Positions 11,301 through 22,506 of a stretch of 64,000 bases of DNA are shown here, in pieces (position 1 is the first letter of the stretch; each line of letters begins with the position of its first letter). The stretch spans positions 111,202,194 through 111,266,193 of the forward strand of contig OW804096.1 of NCBI GenBank assembly GCA_942159475.1, read 5' to 3'. A program made the translations under genes and the position numbers. Below the pieces are notes generated by a model, which worked only from the letters and a program-made list of their open reading frames with translations, made no database searches and was not told the DNA's origin. The DNA is from Sthenelais limicola (lineage: Eukaryota; Annelida; Polychaeta; Phyllodocida; Sigalionidae).

Positions 11301-13499
11301 AGGGTTCCCGTATCAATACCTCGAAAGTCTCTGGGCGTGGCGGACGATATTCACACTGGAAGCATTTTTCTGTTGGCAAATAGCAGCCATAATAAGTTAT
11401 TAGAATAGATATGAAACACCGGGGAAATTTTAATAGATTACCATAAACAATTCTTATATGCAACATGTTGTCCCGTTTAAGATTCGTATTGGAATAGAAT
11501 AATGAGTGCTATAAAGAATGGGTTAGAATTTTCGCTCTTGGTCTTCTGTACGTATGTGTTATGAACTTGTTATGTAAAGATGGCAATGAAGTAATCGTAC
11601 CTAGTTCAATAAGTATGCCTTCGGCTCGGGGAACACTTTTTAAAGGCGGGGGATTTTGTTTCATTTTGCTGGTAATATTTTTAATATCTTTGGAGTAGAT
11701 CAACACTTTTCCCAAAAATCAGCAGCTTTCTGTATGTTTACTAAGCTTAACGAAGGGTGACTTGTGAAGAGACAAAAGTACGGTGTCTGCACGGGTAGGT
11801 ACAAATAGCTATCATCGTGAATGACAAAAAGTATGATGTCCGTCTAGGTTGGTGAAATAATCTATCATCGTTTGTGACACAAAGTATGATGTGCGCGCCT
11901 ATGTCTGCGCAAAAAAATTCTATCATCACTTATGATGAAATGAATGTTGTCTGTCTACGTCGGTAGAAAGTGTAATAATGTTCTGTACAAGTTTATAACG
12001 GCGATATCGGCGATTATGTTTGGTTCGCGAAATAAATTAGATATTGAGTGGACTGCACAAAACTGCTGTCGCATCAGGACGATCAATCATATTCCCCTCA
12101 TATTCGCTCCAATTTATTATTGTATTTATTATTACTATTCAACACTGCAATATTAGCGCATGTAAAGCGGCCAAAGGCGTACTGGACATAACGAATCCAA
12201 CAATTTAAAATACCAGTGATCTTCTTCGCCTTTGAATTCGGTGTATTTGAATCAATTAACTCCTATAGAAATGCTTGCCCTAGGAACTTGTTCTGTTTTA
12301 CCAGCATGTGGTGGAAACTGCTTGCAATATACAGAACGATATGGATACATGAACGGAAGTGTTTCCTCTGATGAACAGGGGAATACATTATTCGAAGCTA
12401 TGAAAGTGATTTTACATAATGATGTATTTCAAATCGGTTCGATATGTAGGCCTACGTTACTCGAAACCCAGACATTTTGTAGCAAAACTATAACAATACT
12501 TACTCGTTTTGTGAACTTTCTTCGGGGCTGAAATAATTTGATTAGGAATGTTAGACGAACAATTTAAATACATAACAAAATCATAACATACAGCGGATTT
12601 ATATTCGACTTACTTTAGCTTATTTTGGTTGCAACGCCAATTCGATAGTGGAATAAGTCCTAAATAGTCCTAAGTAGGAGGACAATTTGAGCATATCATA
12701 TCTACTTTAATTTAACTTTGCTTACGAGGTGGGTAGGCCATGACCATTGGCACTTGTGGCTTCTCCATCATTCTCCCATAGGTTGGAGACATGGCTAATG
12801 GGGAATAAGACGTACTCTTTCCCTCAACCCTCTTGCCATTAGTTTGTACCTCGTATACGCGGACTTCAAACGTATGGGGTGTCATCTTCGGCTCATTTCC
12901 TTCAGGGAGGACAATGCATAGGGTAAAGCGGGGTGATATGGGCATGTAAGGAATATAGGCACCTTCAGTTATTAGACCGTAATACGAATTTCTGTTGCTG
13001 CCACCTAACATCATCCTCTGCGTTTACAACTGTGTATACCATAGTTTAACAGTGGATTTAGTGGTGCCATAAGGGTAATAAGGTAGGCCTACCATAAGGG
13101 GTAATATGGGTACCATAAGGCCCCTTATTATTCCCATTTGGCTTTTGCTGCACTGACATTTTTCATTCTTATTACAGGGCCATATTGCAAATATTCTGTG
13201 AATCAGAATGCAATATCTTTATTAATATGGCAGATATATATACGGTATTGAGTTTTTCAAATTGTTTATTGTCATCAGATATAAAATTCGCGTATTTAAC
13301 ATTCTACACACATTTACTCCATTAACATGCAACTGAGAAAGAATTACATACCTGAGTACCCTCTGGTCATCATGACAGTATTATCAGCAAAACTGCCATA
13401 TACTGGAGGGTAGTAAAAGCCATTGTCGTTGGAAGAAGCGGAAATTAAATATAGTAGTTCGAAAAATGATGTGATCCAAAATATAGCGTTAAAATCCAT
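5341..13499 (-). CDS. Secreted Ly6/uPAR-like cysteine-rich protein, five exons (paralog 1)
   Basis: Exons on the minus strand: 13499-13352, 11369-11290, 10241-10072, 9849-9707 and 5504-5341. The total is 705 nt, or 234 aa plus a TAA stop. Every intron is GT-AG and the phases run 1, 0, 2, 1. Exon 1 encodes a hydrophobic N-terminus (MDFNAIFWITSFFELLYLIS) that looks like a signal peptide. Exon 2 carries CFQCEY, exon 4 GGFEACKGPI and VDDWDC, and exon 5 RGCY, VDPNLLGC and YCFCDGDRCNG. The ending on CN, with almost nothing after it, suggests a secreted protein with no GPI or membrane anchor. I count 12 cysteines in the mature part. The linker between the first CxxC and the last module is longer than in a typical 70-90-residue Ly6 domain. 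Exons 2-5 are supported by alignment with the plus-strand paralog; exon 1 is linked only by matching phase. An ATTAAA signal lies at about 5328-5323. The ligand and role are unknown. Confidence 0.72.
5505..9706 (-). other. Intron 4 of the minus-strand Ly6-like gene
   Basis: This 4.2-kb intron holds no clear gene. It contains a lone reverse-complement match to the CGGGGACA minisatellite word near 6035-6055 and a perfect 23-bp hairpin at 8313-8367. A 90-codon minus-strand ORF at 7437-7165 encodes a hydrophobic stretch, but it has no matching splice phase or recognised family. Confidence 0.5.
8313..8367. repeat. Perfect 23-bp inverted repeat (hairpin)
   Basis: The left arm at 8313-8335 (ttgtgaccgattttccgaaaaca) is exactly complementary to the right arm at 8345-8367, with a 9-nt loop. 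It lies within intron 4 of the minus-strand Ly6-like gene. It may be a collapsed MITE or a small-RNA hairpin; the sequence does not decide. Confidence 0.85.
10735..10985. repeat. Purine-rich low-complexity tract
   Basis: A poly-G run at about 10740-10756 is followed by about 230 bp of G/A-rich sequence (gggagggagaag-type). It lies in intron 2 of the minus-strand Ly6-like gene. ORFs across it are compositional artefacts. Confidence 0.8.
12712..13004 (-). CDS. Candidate alternative terminal exon, Tyr/Pro/Met-rich
   Basis: An open frame of about 100 codons lies inside intron 1 of the minus-strand Ly6-like gene. An acceptor TTAG at 13008-13005 would join it in phase to exon 1 (13499-13352), giving a secreted protein of about 146 aa with no Ly6 module. 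Both segments have a similar character, rich in Y, P, M and S (YYPPVYG in exon 1; SPTYGRMM and AYPPRKQS here), which argues that they belong together. The polypyrimidine tract before this acceptor is poor, and the CAG at 13022-13020 would be out of phase. Exon 1 might therefore serve two products, or belong only to this one. No family is recognised. Confidence 0.4.
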
Positions 13500-14686
13500 G
13501 TCCCTGCAAATTGTTGAATTTCTTGGTTATAAATGGTTTGAACACTCCAGGCAGGTATGGATATAAAGGATCTCTCAGTGAACAATTGTACCTTTCTCGT
13601 CTCAAGCAGGTTTGCCTTCAACCACAAACTACAATGCCTCTAAGTGAACTCTTTCCTGGTTTCGCTTCTCTATATGACCATTGTTTAAATGTATTTCATT
13701 ATGATGAACGTTCGGACCCCGGGGGTCTCCATCCGCTTGTCTAGTCGCTTGACTGTCCGTCGATCACTCATCAAAGTACAGTAAAATCCACTATGCCTCC
13801 AGCTCTTTCCAGTCTTGATTAACTACTATAATTTACACTAGGCAATGTAGTCACGCTTTGACACTGGCCTATCATATCAAGCGCATGTATATTTTTAGGA
13901 GTGACCACCGCTCGTTCTTTCTAGTAAGTTCTTTCTATAGTATGATGATTAAAAGTATTGATATGAGGTAAGGTTGACTAACAGGAGCAAGCAGTTATAT
14001 TATCTGTTACTATGATTAAAGGCACATTAATTATAGCCTTAAAGTTTAATGTTTTCAGTTTGCGTCTATTATATATATATTCAAAAGTTGTTATAGTATA
14101 TCTCAAACCTTTTGCTATATTCATGATTGGAGACCAGCGTAGCATGCAACTAGTACCGGTCTAGTCATGTAGTTGTTTCCACTGTATTGGAACGAGTCTC
14201 CTTGCGTCATAATACTTAATCGTGTTCCTGTTAAATGGTTTGAAATATTTGTTTCCAGGATCAAGATTGAAAATTGAAGTAGTCACATCTCTTTATATAT
14301 TGTTGCCGTCGTAGAAGTCCGGTAGATCGAGTGTTGTGTCTGTATATTTGTCTTCTTCATCGTCTGTTGACATCATAGAGATAATACCAATCAAGGCTAT
14401 CGTTACCATTCATTGCCATGTGGACGCTAAGTTGTATTATGCAAAATGGGCTGTGGAGGTAACTGATGACTCTTCAACAACACTGTAAGAATGAAGGACA
14501 GTTGAAGTACAGTTTGAGATGTTTATTGGTGCTGACCAAATCAAGACTCACAGGACTCACAGGTTGATATCCATATAATATTAGGGAAACGGTGATTATT
14601 TGTCAGGCATGTTCTGGGAATCAGTGATGTCACCAGCTGTTTTTCTGCTCTGTACAGTTCCGTTGACCCTGTCCAGAGGACATTGT
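13500..14686. other. Upstream region of the minus-strand Ly6-like gene
   Basis: I see no further exon here. The promoter of the minus-strand gene should lie just above 13499, but I cannot identify a TATA box or other site with confidence. Confidence 0.4.
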
Positions 14687-15225
14687 ATATGAGTAATTCT
14701 CCCAATCGAACATCATTTCATTTTCCACCCTAGGGTGTCTACAACCTGTATTTGGGATGATCACACTTGATTATAACCATTTTATTTGAATTCCTTGGCC
14801 AGAATGAGGCTTTGGGAAGCCTACTTTCAAAGTTCCTATGCCAGAATCTTCACTGCTATGGCAATAAAAGGCCTCTCTCTCTCTGATTTGACGTGGAGCC
14901 ATCCAATCACAGGTAATGAGGATGCAGGTAGGAGGTATAGAAATGAAAATTTTAGTTAGGTATCCTTATGTAAAAATAAGGTATAACACTAGAAATAAAA
15001 GTGATAATTATGTCTAAACTGATCTAGACATAAAAAATATCATTTTGGAATATTTGTGTCGTATTACAACATATATTAGCTTCAAAGTAAGAGTAACCAT
15101 TAATATTAAATTGCATTTAGTATTTGTGGACGGAAGATGCATATTTATGTATATTTTGATAAAAATAAAAGTTACTAGCCCACGATGTCTCTGAAACCTT
15201 TTATTCCCTTGCATAGAAGTCCTTG
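14687..15225 (+). repeat. Dispersed repeat, copy 1 (~540 bp)
   Basis: Begins atatgagtaattctcccaat and ends near ccttttattccctt. The same sequence, roughly 80-85% alike by eye, recurs at 63389-63945 in the same orientation. Shared blocks include ctacaacctgtatttgg, tgattataaccattttattt and gacatgtattagcttcaaa-like runs. There is no coding capacity. This copy lies just beyond the 3' end of the LINE. Confidence 0.8.
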
Positions 15226-15819
15226 AACTGGTATGAGAATATTTTATGTCATGTTACGACATGTGATATATCTCCAATATTTTTTCTAAAAAACATTTAC
15301 ATATAATTTTGACCTTCTTAATAATTATTTAAGCCTGCTTGAAAATGGTGAAAAATATAAATATGATTAAATAATGATGTAATTTTGTTTTGTTTTTAAA
15401 AGGTTTTATTCAACATAATGCTGCCATCTGGGCTCATACAATTCTAAGTATCATCAATGTTGCGTCCCTTGTAGGTTTTTTAGTTTTTTTGTTTTTTTCT
15501 TACATTTTCTTTCACTCATCATCAATGATTTGATATCTCAGTTGTTTATCATTTGTACAATAACGACTTGGTTCTGACTTACTGACTTCTTCACCTTACA
15601 AATTCGAGAAACAAATTTTGGACTATCTCTTACATTATGCGAGATGTTTATTCGTCCCCTTCTAACTCACTCAAGATTTTATTCCAATCATTTTCTTTGG
15701 GTTTTTTTCTCCCCAGAATACTATTATTATATTCCCTCACTCTTATATTCATTCTCAATTCGTTGGCAAATGCATTGAAGTTTATTTTGTTGTTGTCAAA
15801 GATCCTGAATTATCCAATT

Positions 15820-18800
15820 CATTGTATTTTTTCTCTTATTTTGACCACTGTATCCCAACAGAATACTTGTGTTATTTAACTCTCCTTCCTTAAACCCTGT
15901 TAGAATTTTACTGTTTTTGACCCACTTTCTTATCTTTTCCCACAACATATTTGGCTTTGTACAACCAAGGAAAAAATGATCAATCGAGTCGATCTTGTCA
16001 CAGTATTCACAGTATGGAGATAACTTTATCGTTTTCTGTTTAAGGTATTCGTTACAACCAATCGTCCTATGGAGGACTCTGTAATGCAGAGCTTGCCACT
16101 TTTACAACATTCAAATGATATAATGAATTTTTTTTCCACAATTCCAATGACCCAGAGAAATTCTCATCACGAATTATATTGTTCCATCCCTCTAACTTTT
16201 CATAATCTGGTTTGGAGAGTTTCACCAGCTCCTCATATACCTCTCTGTTCATAAAATCATATACATAGTATCTTTTCATTTACATGGAACATTATGTTTT
16301 TCTTTTTGGGTATGACAAAAATATCTGAGGCAATCTGACGAAGCCACTCCCTTAAAGCTTGGTATAGCAGAGATTAGTTTAAGTCTATCAGTTATGTCAC
16401 AATTGATATTGTATTTTGCAATAAGCTCTCCTGTAGACATGATTTTCTTTTCACCATTCAATAAATCACCAATAATTTCGATACCATTTGCCTTCCAATC
16501 AATGTTTCTGAGTTTTTTCCCATCTTTCTTAACCCACTGGTTCTCCCATATTCTTTCAAGGTAGACTTCCAAACCAGACTCTGGTTTTCGGCTATAGTAC
16601 ATTTTATTCCATTCCTTTAACATCTCAGTGTAAAAGCAACTTAGTGACTTTTGTGGCATGTTTTTGTTTGTCAATACATTCTCGATCTTATTCAGATAAA
16701 ACGCTTCTAATATCCCTGCCCATTTGGAATGCGGTTCATTCAACAATCTTTGAATCCATTTAACTCTGTTAGTTATAAAGATTTCTTCTACACACCTAAC
16801 CTTCATGCCACCGTTTTCGTAACTTTGTTTTAAAAAGTCAAAACTGATCTTCACCCCCCTTGATCCCCACATCATCTTCTTTGTGAGAGATTTTATTTCT
16901 TTTCTAACATTTTCATCGAGTTGGACACACAATAAAATATGTTGTACAATGGGTAATATTAGTGTGTTATTTATGGTAGCCTTTCCTCTCAAAGACAAGT
17001 TTCTTCCGCTCCATATACCTATTACCTTTCTCATTTTAGACAAAGCTGTATCATAATTCGCTTTAGCCTCATTCCCTCTGTTGTAAGGGTTGAATATGTG
17101 GATTCCCAAGATTTTTACTGAATTCTCCCACTGAATTCCATCTTCCACTTTGACATTATTTCTTAGAGATTTTCTAACTATTATTCCTTTCGTTTTCTTA
17201 ATATTTAACTTTAAACCAGAGGCTTCTCCAAACAATTTGATGTTAGCCATTGCTTTGAGCATAGAAACATTGTCTTCTGTCAGAATTGTGGTGTCGTCTG
17301 CATATTGTATAATCTTATGATCAATTCCACCAGTCTTCATACCTCTTATGTTTTCTGCTTTCCTTATACTATTAGACATGTATTCGACAATAATTGTGAA
17401 TAAAAATGGCGATATGGGGTCGCGTTGCTTTACCCCTTTCTGTATATCAAAGTATTGAGAAAAATAACCATTGACCGTGAAGCACGCTCTTGATCCCTTC
17501 AAAAATATTTTGATCCACTCAATAATATACTCAGGAAAGTTAAAAACTTCCAGACCCTTAAAAAGAAACTCCCAACTGATTGTATCATAAGCTTTTTGAA
17601 AATCTAACGTAACCATCCTTCCTTCCTTATTTTAAAATTTTTGGAAGCTCAGAATGTCATGCAACCTTCGAATTGCTACACCTATATAACGCTTATTCAT
17701 GAAACCGTATTGATCTTCATTAATAGTATTGTTTAATACACATTTCATTCTCTCAGCTATAAGTTTTGACATGATTTTATAATCGACATTTAACAATGTG
17801 ATTGGTCTCCAGTTATGTATATAGCGCAAATCAGCCTCTTTTTTGGGAATTACAGAAACGACCCCTTGGTATTGGTCCCAGAACATTTTACCACTAGCCT
17901 TTACATCATCAATCATGTTACAAAACAATGTCTTAATATCATGCCAGAAAAATTTATAGAACTCAACGGTCAACCCATCGTTACCTGGGGATTTCCCGTC
18001 TTTCATCTTAGGAACACCTCATGCTCTGTTATATTTCTTTCTAACCTTCCATGCTGCGTATTATCTATCTTTACGTCCCTTTTTGCTGTCGACCGCCTCA
18101 TATTTAAATAATTTTTCATAAAAACTCCTGCCTTCTTCTAGTATTTCCTCTCTGTCATTACTTAGTTTTCCTCTTATGAACAAGTTGTTAATTGATTTTT
18201 TTTTCCCCATTACCTTTCTCAATATTAAGGAAATATTTCGTTGGCTTTTCTCCAGCCCTTGCCCAATTAGCTTTAGATCTAAACAAGGCTCCCTCTGCCT
18301 TCAGAAGCTCGCTTGTCATTTAGTTATTCTTGATCTCTTTCATTTTGTCTATTTCTATCTCTTCTAACAAAAGTTTTTCGTCTAACTCAGCCAGTCTCTC
18401 TCTATTACTCTTTCCTCTTTCTCGTCTCACTCTAGCATCCCTCACACTGATCTTCACAGCCAGGCTTTTACATTCATTTTTGACAATGTGCCACCTGAGA
18501 CTGTCACTAATACCACTAGCATCTTTGTATTCTGCTATGATTTCTCTTACTCCCTCAGTATATTCTTCCCTCTCAAGCAATCGACTATTAAATTTCCAGA
18601 ACCCCTTCCCTCTACCCCCCTCCCCCCCCCCCGAGCAAGATATGTTCACCTCTTTGTGATCTGAGAGCGTACTAATTTTTACTTCAGCTGCGACCAGTCT
18701 AACTAGCAAGTTATCCTGTATAAATATATAATCAAGCCTAGATCTTTGGTGTTTTCTTCTCCATGTATGTTGAGACTTATTAACCGAGGCCAACGCATCA

Positions 18801-19395
18801 TTAAGTTCAAATTCATGAATTAACTCTGACCATGCAATTCTGGCTTTGTCCCTTGGTTCCCCCTCTATTTCCAGATTAAAGTCACCCATTAATATAAGGC
18901 TATCATAAGACATATTATTGACAGTATTTTTAACCTCTGTAAACATCTCAATTTGCTTTTTGGCAAAACATGCATTGGGTACGTACATCGAGCATACACA
19001 CAGTTTGGCTCCTTCTATCTCGAGAATTACATATACAAATCTCCCGTCCCTATCCCTCCCATGATCACTTCCACATCAAAATCTGGCGTTAACAGTATCA
19101 TTGATCCCCTTTTACTCGGAGAGCCATGGCTGTAGAACATCCTACCAGGCCACTGACTTCTCCATATTACCTCGGATTCAGCCGAACTATGAGTTTCCTG
19201 GAGCGCGAAAATAGATCTTTTTTGACATAAAAGGTTGCTAAACATAGCTTTTCTTTTTTTGATCTGCCCTAAACCGTTAACATTTATCGATATAAAATTT
19301 ATATTATTGTTTTTGGGTTCTCCCCTTGCCTGCAGGACTGATGATGTTGTTACTTGATGCTGTTCCTCGACCCGTTTGTTGTTGTTATCCTCCAT
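15820..19395 (-). pseudogene. LINE ORF2: AP endonuclease + reverse transcriptase + CCHC end (broken)
   Basis: The N-terminal part (19395-19027) has the APE signatures NVNGLG and LQETHS. After a frameshift near 19045, the frame 18988-18320 has MGDFNLE, SRLDYIF and TLSDHKE, the catalytic Asp/His set. The next 300 nt shift again. The frame 18006-16276 then holds the RT: DGKSPGNDG, NWRPITLLN, DQYGF, TLDFQKAYD, GVKQRDPISP and QYADDT (catalytic Asp pair), interrupted by one TAA near 17632. Two more shifts follow, at about 16278 and 16067. The C-terminus ends with a knuckle (CEYC ... DHFFLGC, 16016-15958). The protein would nick target DNA and copy the element's RNA. This copy cannot make it whole. 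Confidence 0.88.
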
Positions 19396-19437
19396 TTTGA
19401 ATTTGTCAAAGAGAGGCTAAGTCCGGTCATGGTCCGT

Positions 19438-21087
19438 TTATGAGTCTTTTGGCACCACCTTCTTCGCTCTTGCCTTGTTGATACTTTCCCTTACTTTGGT
19501 CCAGGCAGCTCCCATGATATTTCCGTTCTTTGGCCATTTTGTCTGGTCAAACAGGTCAGGGCTTCTGAGCCCCAAACCTATTCTCCAAACAGAGTCACTT
19601 GGCGATGCCTCTGCTAGAGCCGTGTCTCCTGTATCCACCAGGTATTGCACAATGTCAATGTTATCCTTGACTTTGGCCCGAAGCCCTTCTACAACGATAT
19701 CATTAATCTTAGAGAACCATTCTATGTACAGCTTTGACGCTGTGTTCCTCTCTGCATTCAGGGTTCTCTTTAACATTACCACGTCGTGAAGCCCCAGCAT
19801 GGCATATGCCCTTATAAATTCTCCTGTAGCCTTCAGACAAGAAAAGGTGATGTATTGTTCCATGGAACTGAACGACACCCCATTTGTCTGAAATCTAGCC
19901 ATGAAATGATTCGACAGTGGTGAGTCTTGGCGGAAAAACGCAAACACATACTCATTTTCTGCTTTGGAGAAGGACATCGGATTCAAATCTTTGGGGAGAA
20001 GATCATACCTGTCACAGGGTATCACCCTGGCAAAGTCTCCTGTGCCCAGGTAAATGTTACCTTCGTGCTGCATAACTCTGCCATACACACCAAAAGCCCT
20101 CGCTTTCCTTACCACGAACTCGGCTCTCGCCACTCTTTCTCTGAGTATTTTTGGTAAATCCCTCTTTACCCAGACCTTTTTGGGTCCTCCAGCCTCTAGA
20201 AAGAGGTCTTTTAAGTCGAATCTTGCGTCGTATAGGTAATCAGCTTCTGTCTCCTCTTTGAATACCACTTTGACGTTCTGCCCTACCCTGTAGTATTTTA
20301 AACCTTTTGGTACGGGCATCTTGGCACCTTTTACAAAGATGGTCTCGATCGCAGTTGGTAGGAAAGTTTTGTCTTCCTCTGGGGTTCTTTTTGGGATCCC
20401 TTAAAAAATTAGGCATCTTTTCAGGGCGTCCTTGTCTTTTAGCAATCTATCGTTCTCTGATTTCTCTGCTTGTTCCGCAATTTGGACGAATACTTTGTCC
20501 TCTTTGCGTACCATAACTTTCTCCATGGCCACCTGTTTTCCTTCCAGTTTTTGCACCTTTTTGCTAAGTGCCTCAAACTCTGTCCTTATCTTACTCCCAG
20601 CCGCCCTGTTTTCTTTTATAACAGTTGATTGTGCTCTCATCATGGTTGCATGTTTTGCATGTCTTTAGTGAGTTTTTAGTCACCTTTACCGCTCCTAGGC
20701 ACTCCTTCATCTTAGCATTCATGTTAAGCATTAGCTGCCTCATGGAAACCGAGTTCACAACATTCGCTTCTTCCTCCTCAAATTCTTCTTCCATTTCTAC
20801 TTTTTCCTCTTCATCCTGTGATTCGCTAGAGTCTAGCAAATCCAAGGGGTCATATTCTGAAGCATCAGCCATTTTTTCCTCTTATTTGGTCCAGTGTCTT
20901 GCTCGTCGTCTCTTTCGTCGTCTGATAAAGCTCTCTTTGAGCTGTGGCTTACTCCACTCATGCGTCTGTTCACAAGAGACGGCCATGTCAAGGCTGTTAT
21001 GCCAATGTCAAGGTCGTTCTTGTTGACAAAGTTTTCTGACGAGGAACTAACTGGCCAGTTATTTTGCTTATTTTGTCCTCCCGACAT
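19438..21087 (-). pseudogene. LINE ORF1: acidic region + coiled coil + RRM/CTD + NADAR fusion
   Basis: The reading frame starts at ATG 21087 (MSGGQNKQNN). A single-base slip in an A run near 20880 moves the frame to an acidic stretch (20872-20650, EEEKVEMEEEF), and a second slip near 20645 restores it. A Lys/Glu-rich coiled coil follows (20643-20420). The motif RCLIF then meets an in-frame TAA (20403-20401), with GIPKRTPEE directly after it. This resembles the RNP2 strand of the L1 ORF1p RRM (x-IxGIPE). VKVVF is an RNP1-like strand, and DLPKILRERVAR matches the CTD pattern. From about 19950 the protein continues into a NADAR domain. The RRM/CTD call is by pattern only. In a living element this would be a trimeric RNA-binding protein of the retrotransposition particle with an added enzyme domain. 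Confidence 0.72.
19474..19950 (-). other. NADAR (YbiA-like) domain within LINE ORF1
   Basis: Counting from ATG 20319, residues 124-282 follow the NADAR layout: an opening FAFFRQDSPLSNHF (family: F-x-SPxSNF), then VSFSSMEQY with the key Glu154 of the family's S-x-E-[QH]-Y motif. A helical middle follows, then YLVDTGDTALAEASPSDSVW (family: LLxTGDxxLvEAsPxDxxWG; Asp242 and Trp245), IGLGL, and GNIMGAAWTKVRE (family: GxNxLGxxLMxVRxxL). All signature positions I can name are present, so the fold and active site look intact. Known NADAR proteins cleave N-glycosidic bonds of ADP-ribose-type substrates, and some reverse guanine ADP-ribosylation of DNA. Activity of this domain is inference. Confidence 0.8.
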
Positions 21088-21090
21088 TTA

Positions 21091-22084
21091 TGGTAGGCAC
21101 ACGTTATTATTTTTCTATACAAAGTCTTGACCCACGATGAAATTGATCATTAAACTGTCTTACTTTCTGTCATATGAGTCCCCAGTCAAGTTTTACTGAT
21201 ACCGCTGAGCGATAATACCAGTATTTCTCCGTACGCCGTGCTCGGTCGACTGACACTGTCTATTCTCCTTTTCTATGATTTCTACCTTTTTCTCTCATCT
21301 AGTTTTTCTCTTTTCAGTCTCTATGTAGCTACCTATTGTCTATTCCTATCCTATGACTGTCCACCTTAATCCTTTACTCCTACTCTTTCTGTCTACCTTG
21401 TCCGTTAATGGTGGCACCTCCTGGGTGGGGATTAGGCGACCGTTAATCCACACGTGTTATATGGCGGGCTTTTCACACTACACAGTCTTACTTAGTCCTT
21501 TTTTTTTTTACAGCTCCACTTATTTTTGTCACCTCACAAACTTGGTAGAATAGCAATTGCTTGCGTTTTGTCTCTTTATACCTTGTCACCTTGTCCTGTG
21601 GACAGCTATTTCACACACCTTTCCTGGCGTTTGTGGGCGATAATCCCAGCCTTGTAGGATTAATGGCGGGGATCTTGTGGCGCCTTTCTGTAATTATCAC
21701 TACTCCGGAATATAGAGTCTATAGTCCATTCAACAATTTCAAGTGCACTTTTTCGCCTTCCCTAGTTGTTTATGAGCAACTCTGGGTATTTGAGTTAATC
21801 CGATTATCACTGAATCCTGAAAAAAAAGAAGAAATTAGTAGCCGAAGCCTAGCAGTCTCCTTGTCTCTCCAAAACTCAACCGGAAGTTTTCAATAATGAT
21901 GTTATTAAATTCAGGAGAGCTTGTGTACCAATGTCGCTGTTACACCATAGTGTCACCATTATGCCATCATGAGAGAACAACAACGGGCCTCCCTCTTCCA
22001 AATTACCCACTCAATCATATTACATAACTCTCTCATATATAAACCCTTGCTGCCCTCCATACAACCACACTTTCGAACTTTGCT
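21091..22084. other. Unassigned stretch, possibly LINE 5' UTR then YR-element remnant
   Basis: No gene is recognised here. The first few hundred bases may be the LINE 5' UTR. From about 21900 the pyrimidine-rich sequence leads into the RT fragment at 22085 and may be its degraded upstream part. Confidence 0.35.
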
Positions 22085-22468
22085 TTGCTGTCGCCACCTT
22101 GCCTACCTCTCCGGCTCCTGTTGCCTATAGACTGGCCTTTGAACTGCATGCAGCGCAATGGCAAGGTTTTTTTTGTTAGCAGTATGCCCTTTGGTACAAG
22201 GATTAGCTCGTTGTATATGCAGCGTATGGCCAACTTCATATCTCGTGGTTTACACGCAAAAGGAGTAGAAAGTATTATCTATTTAGATGACGCCCTCCTC
22301 ATTTGCCCATCTAATGACAATCCACAAAACAAGTTTGACATAGCCCGCTGTGTCATCCGAGCATTAGGCCTCCCAATCGCCTGGGAAAAGATTATCTCTC
22401 CAAACCCCTCAAATGAGAAATTCGCTCGGCTTCTTACACTCGCCGTCAAGTTAGTGTCAAACACATGA
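22085..22468 (+). pseudogene. Reverse-transcriptase fragment of a DIRS-like (YR) retroelement
   Basis: The frame contains MPFGTRISSLYMQRM (RT motif B region) followed by IIYLDDALLI (catalytic YxDD palm motif) and ARCVIRALGL. This order and spacing is that of the DIRS/Ngaro RT group and resembles MYLDDLALIS and ARSILKELEL in the element at 30.5 kb. The fragment ends without the downstream RNase H, and upstream RT motifs are not readable. The sequence upstream of the palm is corrupted. Confidence 0.7.
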
Positions 22469-22506
22469 TATCTAAGAAGACATTACAATCAATCATAGGC
22501 CATATT

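Larger units (their letters stand above)
15390..21090 (-). mobile_element. Tx1/L1-type LINE with two ORFs, ORF1 carrying a NADAR domain; decayed
   Basis: Read on the minus strand, the element runs ORF1 (21087-19438), a 42-nt gap, then ORF2 (19395 to about 15820) with endonuclease, reverse transcriptase and a C-terminal zinc knuckle. A 3' UTR follows to about 15390. The short ORF1-ORF2 gap and domain order match L1/Tx1-clade elements. ORF2 has several frameshifts and at least one stop, and ORF1 has two compensating shifts and one stop, so this copy is dead. The 5' end is not defined; sequence up to about 21550 could be 5' UTR. I see no clear target-site duplication or poly(A) tail. Confidence 0.8.
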
